Part shown: positions 1-6,815 of the stretch, piece by piece
Position numbering within the stretch: position 1 is the first letter of the stretch
How the letters are laid out: each line of letters opens with the position of its first letter
Source: a virus
IMG/VR virus record: IMGVR_UViG_3300025299_000110
Location: 1 to 20,110 of that record
Direction: 5' to 3' (one strand)
DNA length: 20,110 bases
Notes under the pieces: model-generated
The model's input: only the letters and a program-made list of their open reading frames with translations
The model's database searches: none
What the model was told of the DNA's origin: nothing
Translations under genes and position numbers: made by a program

Positions 1-1041
1 TCACGTGATGTTCTTTTCCATCCGCAGAATGACCGCATCGCTGGTCTGCTGATCCGTCGCCAGATAGTGCTTCTCAAGCACTCTTCCTACCTCTGCAATC
101 GAGTGCCCAGTGATCGACGCGATCTGTTCTGTCGTCGATCCTTCCCGCCGCCGTTCGGTGATGAACGTGCCGCGCAGGTCGTGAAACGTCACGCCCTCAA
201 TCTGGACACCATCGCTCTCCTTGTTCAGCCTGGCACACTCTTTCGCCCATGACGTTTTGAAGCCGTCCTTCGTCCATGGCCGGCCGCGAGAGTTGTTCAT
301 GATTCGCATCTTGTCCTTCGGCAGGGCGTCGATCATGGCTTTGAGCTTGCTGTGAACTTTCACGCGAACTCTCTTTTTCGTCTTCCCTTGCTGAAACGAC
401 AGGTGCGTGCCGTCGTATTGCTTCCATGTGAGGGATAGAAGATCACCTTGACGTTGCCCGGTGTGGATCGCCATTTCGAAGGCAAGGAGCATATGAGCCT
501 TGGCCTTGGCCCGGAACAGCGCGATCAGTTCCGGCGTCCAGACGCTTTCCTTGCGAGATCCCGTGTAAAGCCGGTTGATTCCGGTGCATGGGTTCTTCTC
601 GATCGTCTCTTCGTCAATCCCGAAGGTGAAGACCCGGGAGAGGGAGAATAGCATCTGGTCGGCTTTCCGCGGGTTGGCGGAAAAGGTGTGATGCCATTTG
701 CGGATCATCGCCTTCATGCCGCGCTGCTGTGTGAGCTTCAGCGGCAGCTTCGGCCATTCCTTGCGGATTTCCTTGAACGAATGCTTGTGGGCGTCCTGGG
801 TCTTCTCTGCCAGCGCGGAGAATGCAGGGCTCTTTTGGAAGGTGTCTATTAGGTCGTCGAGCGTCTTCACCTCTGCAGGGGCGCTCTCGGCGCGGTGCTT
901 CAGTAGCTCTGCAGCGAATGATTCGGTGTTCGGTTCGGCCTCCATCTTCGGACCGCCGCGCCAGGCGTAGTAGTGGACGCGGACCTCTCCGCTCGCCAGC
1001 CGGCGCTTGACCTTATGAATTCCTTTGAGCTTCACGAGCAC
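1..1041 (-). CDS. int: Phage tyrosine recombinase (integrase)
   Basis: Catalyses site-specific integration and excision of the prophage. The C-terminal catalytic domain shows the full tyrosine recombinase set, numbered from the longer ATG form: R213 in HTGQRQGD, K236, H303 and R306 in HDLRGTF, H329 in TGHS, and nucleophile Y342 in EKHY. Residues about 75-175 are the SAM-like core-binding domain. I prefer the GTG start at 1041 (346 aa): GGAGAG lies 9 nt upstream, and the product then begins with the LKGIHKV..YYAWRGGP opening I recall from rhizobial phage integrases. The ATG at 1089 (362 aa) has no ribosome site and would overlap the upstream gene by 77 bp. The gene is the last of the leftward early operon. 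Its stop is at the window edge, so no attachment site can be seen. Confidence 0.95.
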   Translation of the reverse strand: MLVKLKGIHKVKRRLASGEVRVHYYAWRGGPKMEAEPNTESFAAELLKHRAESAPAEVKTLDDLIDTFQKSPAFSALAEKTQDAHKHSFKEIRKEWPKLPLKLTQQRGMKAMIRKWHHTFSANPRKADQMLFSLSRVFTFGIDEETIEKNPCTGINRLYTGSRKESVWTPELIALFRAKAKAHMLLAFEMAIHTGQRQGDLLSLTWKQYDGTHLSFQQGKTKKRVRVKVHSKLKAMIDALPKDKMRIMNNSRGRPWTKDGFKTSWAKECARLNKESDGVQIEGVTFHDLRGTFITERRREGSTTEQIASITGHSIAEVGRVLEKHYLATDQQTSDAVILRMEKNIT

Positions 1042-1252
1042 GTTCTCGATCTCTCCACGCCTGCCAATCCGCCAATGATGTGAAGTCATCAGGTTTCAGG
1101 TCAACCGTAGCAGGCTTGGAGGTATCTTGGATATCTGGTGAAACGCCGACGCGTTGGCCGTTGACCTCGATCCAAACCGTGACGCCCTTCGACTTGGCGA
1201 CGTCGGCCATTCGCTTCAGGTCGGCCGCCTTGATTGCTGCTCTGGCCGTCAT
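1013..1252 (-). CDS. Small basic protein upstream of integrase (possible RDF)
   Basis: A 79-aa protein I cannot assign to a named family. AAGGAGG lies a few bases before its ATG, and the start overlaps the DUF1643 stop as ATGA, so it is very likely translated. The N-terminal half (KAADLKRMADVAKSKG) looks helical. It is followed by a short beta-like stretch (VTVWIEVNGQRVGVSPD) and a charged tail. Small proteins encoded just before an integrase are often excisionases (recombination directionality factors), but no winged-helix signature is clear, so that role is inferred from position only. Its 3' end overlaps the preferred integrase start by about 29 bp, which suggests translational coupling. 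Confidence 0.8.
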   Translation of the reverse strand: MTARAAIKAADLKRMADVAKSKGVTVWIEVNGQRVGVSPDIQDTSKPATVDLKPDDFTSLADWQAWRDRERAREAQRNS

Positions 1253-1788
1253 TCCTCGCCTCCTTGAGTATGGCGTTGGCGGGGCGCGCTCCACGGAACA
1301 AGAGGTGTAGCGTAGGCCAGCATCAAGGGATGGCGCGGCTGCCCGTCTAGCGCGATGCCCCAGCACATGGGCCGGGCTCCGGCCTTGGCCAGAACATCCG
1401 CGACAGCGAGCCAGCGATTGCGCAACGGCTTCGGAAGCTTCGAGAGCGGGCCCCACGCCACGATATGGATATCGGCGTCGGTTACGGCTTGTGCGATATA
1501 GGCATCATTCTCCGGGCCCACTGGGTCAGTAGCCGATCGAAGCGCTTTCACGTCCTTGTCTACGAAGGCGTACTTGTTCCAGACTTTGACCTTGCTGGCT
1601 CCTAGGCGGACGGCGAAGCCATCGACTTTGGTCATGGTCGAATCGTTGTTCTCGTCGTCGGCATTGGACGGGTTGACCATCCCGAGCGATATGACTGGGC
1701 CGCTGCCACCGAAGTCATGTTCAAGAAGGTAGCGATACAGGCCGCATTCGGAGAAAACCGCGCGCCTTGTCATGAGAAGGTCGCTCAT
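1249..1788 (-). CDS. DUF1643 domain protein
   Basis: A 179-aa protein with the hallmarks of DUF1643, a family of unknown function common in phages and plasmids: an early beta hairpin with LGMVNPSNAD near residues 36-45, a DDST-type motif, VWNKYAF, DPVGPENDAYI and IVAWGP in order. Conserved Asn, Asp and Gly residues suggest an enzyme, but no reaction is established that I know of. The ATG overlaps the stop of the HNH gene (ATGA) and its own stop overlaps the next start (ATGA), so it is an integral member of the leftward operon. Length is normal for the family and no damage is seen. Confidence 0.85.
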   Translation of the reverse strand: MSDLLMTRRAVFSECGLYRYLLEHDFGGSGPVISLGMVNPSNADDENNDSTMTKVDGFAVRLGASKVKVWNKYAFVDKDVKALRSATDPVGPENDAYIAQAVTDADIHIVAWGPLSKLPKPLRNRWLAVADVLAKAGARPMCWGIALDGQPRHPLMLAYATPLVPWSAPRQRHTQGGEE

Positions 1789-2168
1789 CGAATGATTTCT
1801 CCCGTTCTGCGGTCAACGACCGTTCCATCCATGCAGCGCTTGAACCGCGGGTGGGACAGGCTGGATTTGGGTTTGGCGATGCCAAGGTGCTTCTTGCGGG
1901 TGCGGGCGATCTTGGATTTGACCTTCATCTCGACTGCCGTCTTTCGACGGTGCGGCTCTTTTTTGGCCGGAAAAAGATTGGTCTCGCGATGCTCGCCGCC
2001 GAGGATCAAGGCGACCTTGTGGTCTAGATCCCACTCGTCGCGCACAGGATCGATCTTCTCGCCGGTCAGGTGGCAGATGCCGCCCTCGCGGTCGAAGACG
2101 CGCTGGCGGACGCGGTCGGGCACCTTCTGGTCATCGTGTTTGGCAATCCATTCGGGGACGCTGCGCAT
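1785..2168 (-). CDS. HNH endonuclease (small, leftward operon)
   Basis: A 127-aa protein with an HNH nuclease core: C32 in CHLTG, the catalytic DLDHKVAL segment (D49-H50), GGEHRETNLFPA with N64, and H73 in KKEPHRRKT. The C-terminal third is Lys/Arg-rich and may bind DNA. GGGGAGG lies 8 nt before the ATG. That start also overlaps by one base (TGATG) the stop of a bridge ORF that runs antisense to the stress-type cargo gene. Phage HNH proteins can act as homing, packaging or defence nucleases. The position among recombination genes favours an early DNA-processing role, but the substrate is unknown. Confidence 0.88.
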   Translation of the reverse strand: MRSVPEWIAKHDDQKVPDRVRQRVFDREGGICHLTGEKIDPVRDEWDLDHKVALILGGEHRETNLFPAKKEPHRRKTAVEMKVKSKIARTRKKHLGIAKPKSSLSHPRFKRCMDGTVVDRRTGEIIR

Positions 2169-2186
2169 CAGACAGCCTCCCCAAGC

Positions 2187-2211
2187 GGAACTTTACCGAC
2201 GCCAGCCGGTT
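2187..2211 (+). promoter_or_regulatory. EcfG/RpoE2-type general stress promoter
   Basis: GGAAC at 2187-2191, 16 bases, then GGTT at 2208-2211. This fits the rhizobial EcfG/RpoE2 pattern (GGAAC, 16-17 bases, cGTT; also written GGAAC-N18/19-TT). Transcription would start near 2218, just before the AAAGGAG ribosome site of the 98-aa gene. Two promoters of the same design precede the Pro-rich and first DUF982 genes. Confidence 0.55.
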
Positions 2212-2236
2212 CACCTGGCAACCGGAAAGGAGCCAG

Positions 2237-2533
2237 ATGATGAGCGAACCGAAACACGAAAATGCCACCGACGAACCGATGCCCGCACCCATCGAGAGGC
2301 CACGGCCGCCGGAAATGGATTTCGAACCGATTCCGTCTCCAGACTTGTCCGGAGCAGATGCCGACGAACGGCAGGCCGATCAGGGCCGGGTGCCGCCCGT
2401 TCCAAGCCGCGATGAAGCCAATATGGAACCGGATGAGGCCCTGCCGGAGGACACCGAAGAGGAGATCCTCGACGACGACCCGGGACGCGAAAAGACCCGC
2501 TTCGACGAAGAGGTGCCGAAAAGCAGCCGATAG
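2237..2533 (+). CDS. Acidic, disordered cargo (moron) protein
   Basis: A 98-aa, strongly acidic protein rich in Pro, Glu and Asp (EPMPAPIERPRPPEMDFEP; DTEEEILDDD), predicted to be largely disordered. No family is recognised. AAAGGAG at 2226-2232 precedes two consecutive ATGs at 2237 and 2240; spacing favours the second. It is the only plus-strand gene inside the leftward operon and has its own EcfG-like promoter 26 bp before the start, so it should be expressed in the lysogen under stress, independently of phage promoters. That is the classical pattern of a moron. It may be a host-derived stress protein; the function is unknown. Confidence 0.7.
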   Translation: MMSEPKHENATDEPMPAPIERPRPPEMDFEPIPSPDLSGADADERQADQGRVPPVPSRDEANMEPDEALPEDTEEEILDDDPGREKTRFDEEVPKSSR

Positions 2534-2571
2534 GCGGTTTGCGGGACCGGAGAAGTGCATATGTCGGTCCG

Positions 2572-2844
2572 TCATGCTGCACCTGCCTTTGCCTTGGCGA
2601 TCATGCGCTCAAGTGGTGACAGGTGATCCTCGACGGCCTTCGCCTTGAGCGGCGGTAGGCCGAACTTTTCGAGATACTTGCGCGAGTGCTTCGCCCAGAC
2701 CTTCTTGCCCCAGCTCGTTTGGGCGAACAGACCAGGCCGAGCGGCGCGCAATGCCTTTTTGCGCGTGGCTAGATCAGCGTCAGGCGCAAGATTGCGGTGA
2801 ACCTCGCCGATGACGTGAGAGGCGGTTTTCTGCCAATCGATCAT
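2572..2844 (-). CDS. Hypothetical phage protein, 90 aa
   Basis: A basic protein of 90 aa, probably all-helical, with many Lys and Ala and the sequence WGKKVWAKHSRKYLEKFGLPP near residues 45-65. I recognise no family. Its ATG overlaps the ninB stop (ATGA), so it is translated in the same operon and may assist recombination or replication, by context only. The stop overlaps the start of the bridge ORF opposite the 98-aa cargo gene. Confidence 0.75.
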   Translation of the reverse strand: MIDWQKTASHVIGEVHRNLAPDADLATRKKALRAARPGLFAQTSWGKKVWAKHSRKYLEKFGLPPLKAKAVEDHLSPLERMIAKAKAGAA

Positions 2845-3254
2845 GCTGCTGCCTTCGCTTTCGGTTCAGACCAAATCACGTGGTGACGGGCTCCAAAGGC
2901 GAAGATGATCTCGATCAGATCGGTCATCTCTTCCTTGGAGAGGTCAGATGAGGAGGTGCCTAGTGGGACAAAGCCGGTCCCGTCGGTATTCGGCACAAGG
3001 CGAAGCTGGTCATGTTTCTCGCGGCGCAACGCGTCCAACATGACGAGCTTCCAGTCCTCGGGGGTGAGTTGCTGGCCGTGCCAGGCAAGCTGCAGCGACA
3101 GTTCGGTGAGCATCGCCCACATGCGATCGTTCTGCGGCGTCGTGCGCTTCGGTCCCTTGAACTCGACGCGCGTGTCGACTGGCGCGCGCATGATCCAGTC
3201 GATCGCCTTGCGGCGGAACGTTTCGTTCGCCAAAACCAGAAGCGCGCGGCCCAT
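2841..3254 (-). CDS. ninB: NinB-family recombination protein
   Basis: A 137-aa protein with the NinB (lambda Orf) signature: RTTPQNDRMWAML near residues 37-49, LTPEDWKLVMLDALRRE, the VPNTDGTGFVPLGTSSSDLSKEEM stretch, and LIEIIFAFGA near the end. Lambda NinB binds single-stranded DNA and SSB and helps the phage recombinase, partly replacing RecFOR. The gene follows the RecT-like gene by one base (stop and ATG nearly touching) with GGAGG 5 nt before the ATG, so the two probably form a recombination module. Length matches the family. Confidence 0.9.
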   Translation of the reverse strand: MGRALLVLANETFRRKAIDWIMRAPVDTRVEFKGPKRTTPQNDRMWAMLTELSLQLAWHGQQLTPEDWKLVMLDALRREKHDQLRLVPNTDGTGFVPLGTSSSDLSKEEMTDLIEIIFAFGARHHVIWSEPKAKAAA

Positions 3255-3255
3255 G

Positions 3256-4215
3256 TCAGCCTCCGTTCAACGGTGCGAGTTGAGCGAGACGACGATCGCG
3301 GATAGCGAAGGCCGTATCGATCATGTCGGCGTGGCCGTTCGTTTCGAGCACGGCCGGCGCGTCGAAGTCGTTCCAGATCTCGGCGACGTCGGTTTCATCC
3401 TTGGCGCCGGCGAGACCAGTCTCGATCTGCTCGAGGAAGTCACCGAGGTTGAATTCTTGCTCCGTCGGCTCGGTGACCGGAGCGGTTTCGACCGTTTCGG
3501 TGGCCTTGGCTGGCGGGGCAGGAGGTGCCGGAGGCTTCGGCGGAAGTGCCGGCTTCTCTGGCGTGATGTCGCGCATCGTCTCGACTTCGTCGATCTCGCG
3601 GACCTCGAACTCGTCGCGGATACCGCCAAGGGCGTCACCGAAGAGTTCGCGCAGGCAGTAGCCGGCGGCGCGCCAGGCAAGCATGCGCTGCGGAAAACGA
3701 GCCCAAGGCGTATCGTTGGGGACGTCCTTCCAGACTTGCTGGTTGTTCTCCCAGACCTTCCGCCGAACCGTCGGGCTCGACGGCCAAAGGCCAGCGCGAA
3801 CGGCGTCATCCTGGCTGAACTCGACGCGCTTATCTTCTCCGGTGTCGAGACGCTTGGCCTCGCAGAAGCCAACCATCTTGCCATTGCGATCTTCGCAGCC
3901 GGTGCGCAGATACGCGACCTTGCCCGACATGCGGACGACGTTGATCAGGCCGTCGCCGTAAAGCGCCGGCTTGCCGTTGATCACCGTGAAACTGCGAAGG
4001 CTCACCATCGGCTTCAGGCCAAGCTCAGCGCCGGACATGATAGCGACGGCGACCGCCGCCGCTGCATCATCGCCCTCAAGCTTGCCGATCAGCGCCGCCG
4101 GAGCGAGGCCAGAGGCGACCACCGCTCGCGAGATCCGCATGGTCTCTTCGAAGGTCTGAGGCACGATGGCGAGGACATTGCCGCCGCCAGTCAGAGTTGG
4201 GACATGACTGTTCAT
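3256..4215 (-). CDS. RecT-like phage recombinase (putative)
   Basis: A 319-aa protein. Residues 20-100 contain GLAPAALIGKL, AVAIMSGAELGLKPM and SFTVINGKPALYGDGL. This pattern is shared by a family of rhizobial prophage proteins often labelled RecT-like, and it resembles the RecT theme of a screened or activated substrate plus ALxGDAL. Residues about 100-205 continue the folded domain (WARFPQRMLAWRAAGYCLRELFGD). A Pro/Ala-rich linker near 215-235 leads to an acidic C-terminal helix bundle. The start is set by the ATGA overlap with the upstream 81-aa gene; an open extension upstream of it is a shadow. Immediately followed by ninB, which fits single-strand annealing. RecT function is inferred, not proven. 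Confidence 0.75.
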   Translation of the reverse strand: MNSHVPTLTGGGNVLAIVPQTFEETMRISRAVVASGLAPAALIGKLEGDDAAAAVAVAIMSGAELGLKPMVSLRSFTVINGKPALYGDGLINVVRMSGKVAYLRTGCEDRNGKMVGFCEAKRLDTGEDKRVEFSQDDAVRAGLWPSSPTVRRKVWENNQQVWKDVPNDTPWARFPQRMLAWRAAGYCLRELFGDALGGIRDEFEVREIDEVETMRDITPEKPALPPKPPAPPAPPAKATETVETAPVTEPTEQEFNLGDFLEQIETGLAGAKDETDVAEIWNDFDAPAVLETNGHADMIDTAFAIRDRRLAQLAPLNGG

Positions 4216-4457
4216 GCCTTCTCTCCTTCGACTTCCGGCTCGACGACGCGGACGATCTTCTTCTGGGCCATTTCGGATTCGGCCTCGATCGCCATGACCT
4301 CGACGGTGGTTTCGCCGCGGGCCGTTTCGACGATGACCTTGTCGCCGACGTTGACGACGAGGCCTTCGGGGATGAAGTAGTCGTAGGTCTTCTCGTCCTT
4401 CTGCCATTTGAACTTCACGGCGGCGACGGCGGGCGAAATGGTGGTTGCGTCTGTCAT
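4212..4457 (-). CDS. Small beta-barrel-like phage protein
   Basis: An 81-aa acidic protein with alternating hydrophobic residues: KTYDYFIPEGLVVNVGDKVIVE and GETTVEVMAIEAES, then an Ile/Val strand and an acidic tail. The pattern (a Y-x-Y-x-P strand, a turn with VGDKVIV, a returning strand) is typical of small beta-barrel phage proteins that sit next to recombination genes, but I do not know a named function. Coupled at both ends: its ATG overlaps the upstream stop (TGATG) and its stop overlaps the RecT-like start (ATGA). Confidence 0.75.
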   Translation of the reverse strand: MTDATTISPAVAAVKFKWQKDEKTYDYFIPEGLVVNVGDKVIVETARGETTVEVMAIEAESEMAQKKIVRVVEPEVEGEKA

Positions 4458-5431
4458 CAGGCGGCCCTCTGCTCTTCGAAGCGCTCAACACCGTCGAGCT
4501 CGACGCCGGCGCGGATCGCGCGGTTGGCGAGCGTCTCGACGAGCGCTTTCATTTCGGGATGGTTGCTCAAGGCCTTGATGGCCTTGTCGTAGTCGACGAT
4601 GCGAGCCGAGACGAAGGTCCGGAGCGAGACGCTCGCGCCGGTGCGGCCAGCCTTGGCGTTCTTCGGCTGCGCTGCGTGTTCCTGCCTCGCGGCTTCCTGC
4701 TGCAAGCGCTCTGCCTCGGCTTGCGCTGCGGTGTCGCTCACGTCTGCCTGGGCGGCGAGTGCTTCAGCCTCGCGACGCTTCCGTTCGGCTTCGTCGCGCT
4801 CGCGCTGCTGGCGCTCGTATTCAAGGCGCTGCTGCTCCTGCAGGAACGGCGTGACGTGCGCCTTCAGCTTCTTGGCGAGCGCGTCCGGATCTTCCTTGAG
4901 AGAGCGCCACTTGTTGTCGACCGAGCGTCCGGCGTCGAGGTGCGGTTGCTTCTCGACCTTGTGCAGGTTCTCGGCCTTCGTCTTGATGGCGGTGAGCCGC
5001 TTCGACCAGATCGCAGCCTTATCGGCTTGGTCCTGGGTCGTGATCGGCGTCTTCATGAACGCCTCGGCTTGCTCTTTCTCGGACAGAAATTCCAGCTTCA
5101 GTGCTTCGAACGGGTCGGCCGGCAGATTGTGGCCTGCGGCAGGTGCCGGCGGCTCGTCGTCCCAACCGGCGCCCTCGATGGCCTTCTGATAGGCCTCGTA
5201 GCTGACAGGGTGCGTGCGGCAGAAGTTCCAAGCCTCGCCAGCGTCGACCATGCGCTCGCCGCGCATCGCCAGCCAGGCGCCACCGTCGAGCCAGATTGCC
5301 ACCGGTTCCCACTGGCCGCCCTTGAAGCGCGTACGGTAATAGCCCTGCTGGGGCTCGCCTTCGTGCATCGGGCCGACGTTGCCCGCCAGCGCGTTCTGCC
5401 ACCAAGTCCAAATGCTTGTTTCTGCGGTCAT
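4457..5431 (-). CDS. Phage coiled-coil protein near recombinase
   Basis: A 324-aa protein. The N-terminal 80 residues hold aromatic segments (WTWWQNALAG; GYYRTRFKGGQWEPVAIW; WNFCRTHP) suggesting a small compact domain. Residues about 130-255 form a long charged coiled coil (KAENLHKVEKQPHLDAGR, then Glu/Arg/Gln-rich helices). The last 60 residues (SLRTFVSARIVDYDKAIKAL..VETLANRAIRAG) match a C-terminal module I recall in many prophage proteins of unknown function encoded beside single-strand annealing proteins. The ATG at 5431 overlaps the upstream stop as TAATG; the longer open frame upstream is a shadow. A role in recombination or replication is a contextual guess. Confidence 0.82.
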   Translation of the reverse strand: MTAETSIWTWWQNALAGNVGPMHEGEPQQGYYRTRFKGGQWEPVAIWLDGGAWLAMRGERMVDAGEAWNFCRTHPVSYEAYQKAIEGAGWDDEPPAPAAGHNLPADPFEALKLEFLSEKEQAEAFMKTPITTQDQADKAAIWSKRLTAIKTKAENLHKVEKQPHLDAGRSVDNKWRSLKEDPDALAKKLKAHVTPFLQEQQRLEYERQQRERDEAERKRREAEALAAQADVSDTAAQAEAERLQQEAARQEHAAQPKNAKAGRTGASVSLRTFVSARIVDYDKAIKALSNHPEMKALVETLANRAIRAGVELDGVERFEEQRAA

Positions 5432-5670
5432 TAGACGGTCCTCTCGGCTACGATTTTGCGGTGGATCTCCTCGGTGTTCGCAAAGCCGATCGCCATGAAG
5501 GCGAGGAGGGCGGCGAGGAGGATGATGAAGGTGGCGACGCCATAGGTGGCGCGGTTGAACTCTGCGAGCCCGTCCAGGTCGATGTTGCGGGCCGGCGGCA
5601 GCTGGCAGTGACCGCACTCGCAGTACCGATCAGCTTGCGAGCACGCGTATTGGATAGGGCGGCCGCTCAT
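5431..5670 (-). CDS. Small Cys-rich membrane protein
   Basis: A 79-aa protein with a cysteine cluster at C10, C17, C19 and C22 (YACSQADRYCECGHC), possibly metal-binding, and one transmembrane segment at about residues 44-64 (ATFIILLAALLAFMAIGF). The tail is charged. No signal peptide precedes the cysteines, so either orientation is possible. Its start overlaps the stop of the 107-aa gene (ATGA) and its stop overlaps the coiled-coil gene start. The family is not recognised. A superinfection or envelope role is conceivable but unsupported. Confidence 0.75.
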   Translation of the reverse strand: MSGRPIQYACSQADRYCECGHCQLPPARNIDLDGLAEFNRATYGVATFIILLAALLAFMAIGFANTEEIHRKIVAERTV

Positions 5671-5990
5671 AGCCCGTCCCTCATCTCGCGACGGCGCTCG
5701 GCGGCGTCCTCGGCTGCCATGGCATCCTTGTCGGCCGCATCTTCGAGAAGGTGGTTCTTGAAGCCGTCGCTCTCGTAGATTTCGTGCTCAACCCAGCTGG
5801 GGAGAGGGAGCTCTAGAGATTCCAGCATCGCGCGGATCTGCTCGACCTCGACCGACCGCGGCTCCTCGGGCTGAGTGAGTGTCGCGGCGCGGTAACGGCT
5901 GATCGAGTATTCGACTTCAAGGTCCAACTCGATATCGAGGCCGGCGACTTGGATCAGGAGCGGGGTTTTGGTGTGATACTTCGTGCTCAT
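5667..5990 (-). CDS. Hypothetical phage protein, 107 aa
   Basis: An acidic 107-aa protein. The N-terminal half has beta character (TPLLIQVAGLDIELDLEVEYSI), followed by TQPEEPRSVEVEQIRAML, then LPLPSWVEHEIYESDGF and a charged helical tail. Comparable small proteins with a beta N-terminus and a PxWxEHEIYE-like motif occur in other prophages, but I know no function. Its ATG overlaps the stop of the frameshifted upstream gene (ATGA) and its stop overlaps the membrane-protein start, so translation is coupled. Confidence 0.72.
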   Translation of the reverse strand: MSTKYHTKTPLLIQVAGLDIELDLEVEYSISRYRAATLTQPEEPRSVEVEQIRAMLESLELPLPSWVEHEIYESDGFKNHLLEDAADKDAMAAEDAAERRREMRDGL

Positions 5991-6222
5991 GCCAGCGCCG
6001 CTCCGATAACGGGCGCGAACTCGCGAGCGAGGCGGCCACGGTTCTCGTATTCGCGCTGATCGACGTAAAAGCCTTCGCCGAAGCCGGAGGCGCGCAAGAT
6101 CGACAGAGCATCGAGGATGGCTCGGTTATAGGCTTCGCCTCCGGGTCGGTGTCTCCACCTCCGAGGGCTTCAATCTCGCGGTACAGTTCGTGCAGCTTCA
6201 CGCGGCGGGGCTCGAAGGACAT
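5987..6222 (-). pseudogene. Small phage gene split by a -1 frameshift
   Basis: Reading starts at the ATG at 6222 (AAGGAGG upstream; TAATG overlap with the preceding gene) and gives about 28 codons, ending ALGGGDTDPE. At about 6139 the sensible protein continues in another frame: GEAYNRAILDALSILRASGF, then a helical, well-behaved tail that stops at 5987 in an ATGA overlap with the next gene. One extra G in GAGGCG would restore a 78-aa protein. There is no slippery heptamer, so a real mutation or a sequencing error is more likely than programmed frameshifting. Uncorrected, the first frame runs on to about 5917 with low-complexity sequence that overlaps the next gene. The function is unknown. 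Confidence 0.7.
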
Positions 6223-6455
6223 TACGCGGCCTCCTTCTCGATCGAGGGCGTTGCGGTGAAATCGGGGAAATCGGAGAGGCGCTGATAGGTCTCGACCGAG
6301 CAGCCGCGGCATTCCGGGTTCGTGGCCAACTCTTCGTTGGCCTCGTCTTCGTCCCAGAACTCGACTGCATCGGCGTCGTCGTAGGAGAAAAGGCCCTCAG
6401 CGGTCAGGAACCGGCCAACCTCGTCGGTGATGCTGTATCGGGTGACCATCGCCAT
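6222..6455 (-). CDS. First gene of leftward operon, 77-aa acidic protein
   Basis: A 77-aa acidic protein (SYDDADAVEFWDEDEANEEL) with two cysteines in PECRGC and no recognised family. It is the promoter-proximal gene of the leftward early operon: the predicted promoter lies at 6493-6521 and GAGAGGA about 8 nt before the ATG at 6455. A second ATG two codons in (6449) is an alternative. As the first product made after induction it could be a host-takeover or inhibitor protein, but only its position suggests this. Confidence 0.72.
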   Translation of the reverse strand: MAMVTRYSITDEVGRFLTAEGLFSYDDADAVEFWDEDEANEELATNPECRGCSVETYQRLSDFPDFTATPSIEKEAA

Positions 6456-6492
6456 TTGCTTCGTCCTCTCTCAGCGCCTTGCTGATGAAGAG

Positions 6493-6521
6493 ATATTCGC
6501 GACAATCGCAAAATAAGTCAA
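6493..6521 (-). promoter_or_regulatory. Leftward early promoter with repressor operator
   Basis: On the minus strand TTGACT (6521-6516), a 17-bp spacer, then GAATAT (6498-6493). The spacer is almost wholly the motif CGCGACAATCGCAAA (6498-6512, plus strand), which recurs at 7876-7890 in the rightward promoter. Start near 6486 gives a 30-nt leader to the 77-aa gene. Repressor binding between the -35 and -10 elements would block RNA polymerase. Confidence 0.65.
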
Positions 6522-6528
6522 CAGGGAA

Positions 6529-6564
6529 TTTTGCGACAGACGCAAAATCGCAAAATCGCGAAAT
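6529..6564. promoter_or_regulatory. Operator cluster upstream of leftward promoter
   Basis: A perfect inverted repeat TTTTGCG-N5-CGCAAAA (6529-6547) flows into three 8-bp direct units, CGCAAAAT, CGCAAAAT and CGCGAAAT (6541-6564). The TTGCG/CGCAA half-sites match those around the repressor and cro starts, so this is probably a set of extra repressor or Cro binding sites. Confidence 0.6.
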
Positions 6565-6570
6565 TGGACG

Positions 6571-6601
6571 CAATAAAAAACCCGCCGGTTTGGGGCGGGT
6601 T
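6571..6601 (-). terminator. Rho-independent terminator (minus strand)
   Basis: Stem AACCCGCC/GGCGGGTT (8 bp, 6579-6601) with a 7-nt loop. Read on the minus strand it is followed by six T residues and ATT. It would end the leftward repressor transcript before the leftward early promoter. On the plus strand there is no T-run. Confidence 0.8.
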
Positions 6602-6784
6602 CTTCAGGTCGTCTTTGACCGTCTGGTTAGGCGCAGGCCTTCACCTCAGCCGTATCGAGTCGGTAGCTTTCATTTCCACCGCACATCTGGGGCCGCCGAC
6701 AGGTCGATCTGCCACCTGTTGTGGCAAGCGAATTATTTCTGAAAATCGACTCGACTCTCGGCTGCATTCCTGCTGTTTTGACGA

Positions 6785-6799
6785 GAACAAAAACGGAAC
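6785..6799. promoter_or_regulatory. LexA-type SOS box
   Basis: GAAC-N7-GAAC (6785-6788 and 6796-6799) is the alphaproteobacterial LexA recognition pattern (GTTC-N7-GTTC on the other strand). It lies 17 bases before the ATG of the zinc-ribbon gene. A pattern of eight fixed bases has a fair chance of turning up once in 20 kb, so its place in the immunity region is the main support. Confidence 0.5.
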
Positions 6800-6815
6800 A
6801 TTGCAGGAGAGAGAA

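Larger units (their letters stand above)
2168..2575 (-). other. Bridge ORF antisense to the 98-aa cargo gene
   Basis: An uninterrupted 135-codon frame on the operon strand. Its ATG overlaps the stop of the upstream 90-aa gene (ATGA) and its TGA overlaps the start of the HNH gene (TGATG). It lies exactly opposite the plus-strand 98-aa gene and its promoter. The product resembles no family I know and its composition (many Arg, Phe, Gly, Pro) is that of an antisense shadow. The double coupling is the reason to list it: ribosomes could cross the cargo gene without leaving the operon mRNA. Similar ORFs occur at 11606-12232 and 13476-14000. Confidence 0.4.

Noticed and set aside
1042-1089. ATG start of the integrase at 1089
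   Set aside because: No ribosome site and a 77-bp overlap with the upstream gene; GTG 1041 fits better.
2544-2570. Inverted repeat GGACCG/CGGTCC after the 98-aa gene
   Set aside because: 6-bp stem with a 15-nt loop and no T-run; too weak to call a terminator.
2905-4380. 491-codon plus-strand open frame opposite ninB and the RecT-like gene
   Set aside because: Antisense shadow of well-supported, ATGA-coupled minus-strand genes; composition is Arg/Ser/Val-rich and matches no family.
4445-5434. 329-codon plus-strand open frame opposite the coiled-coil gene
   Set aside because: Leu/Arg-rich antisense of a Glu/Ala/Arg coiled coil, with no coupling to other genes.
6627-6767. Short minus-strand frame ending just before the terminator at 6571-6601
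   Set aside because: The C-terminal part looks protein-like, but no start has a usable ribosome site and no family fits; left as unsupported.
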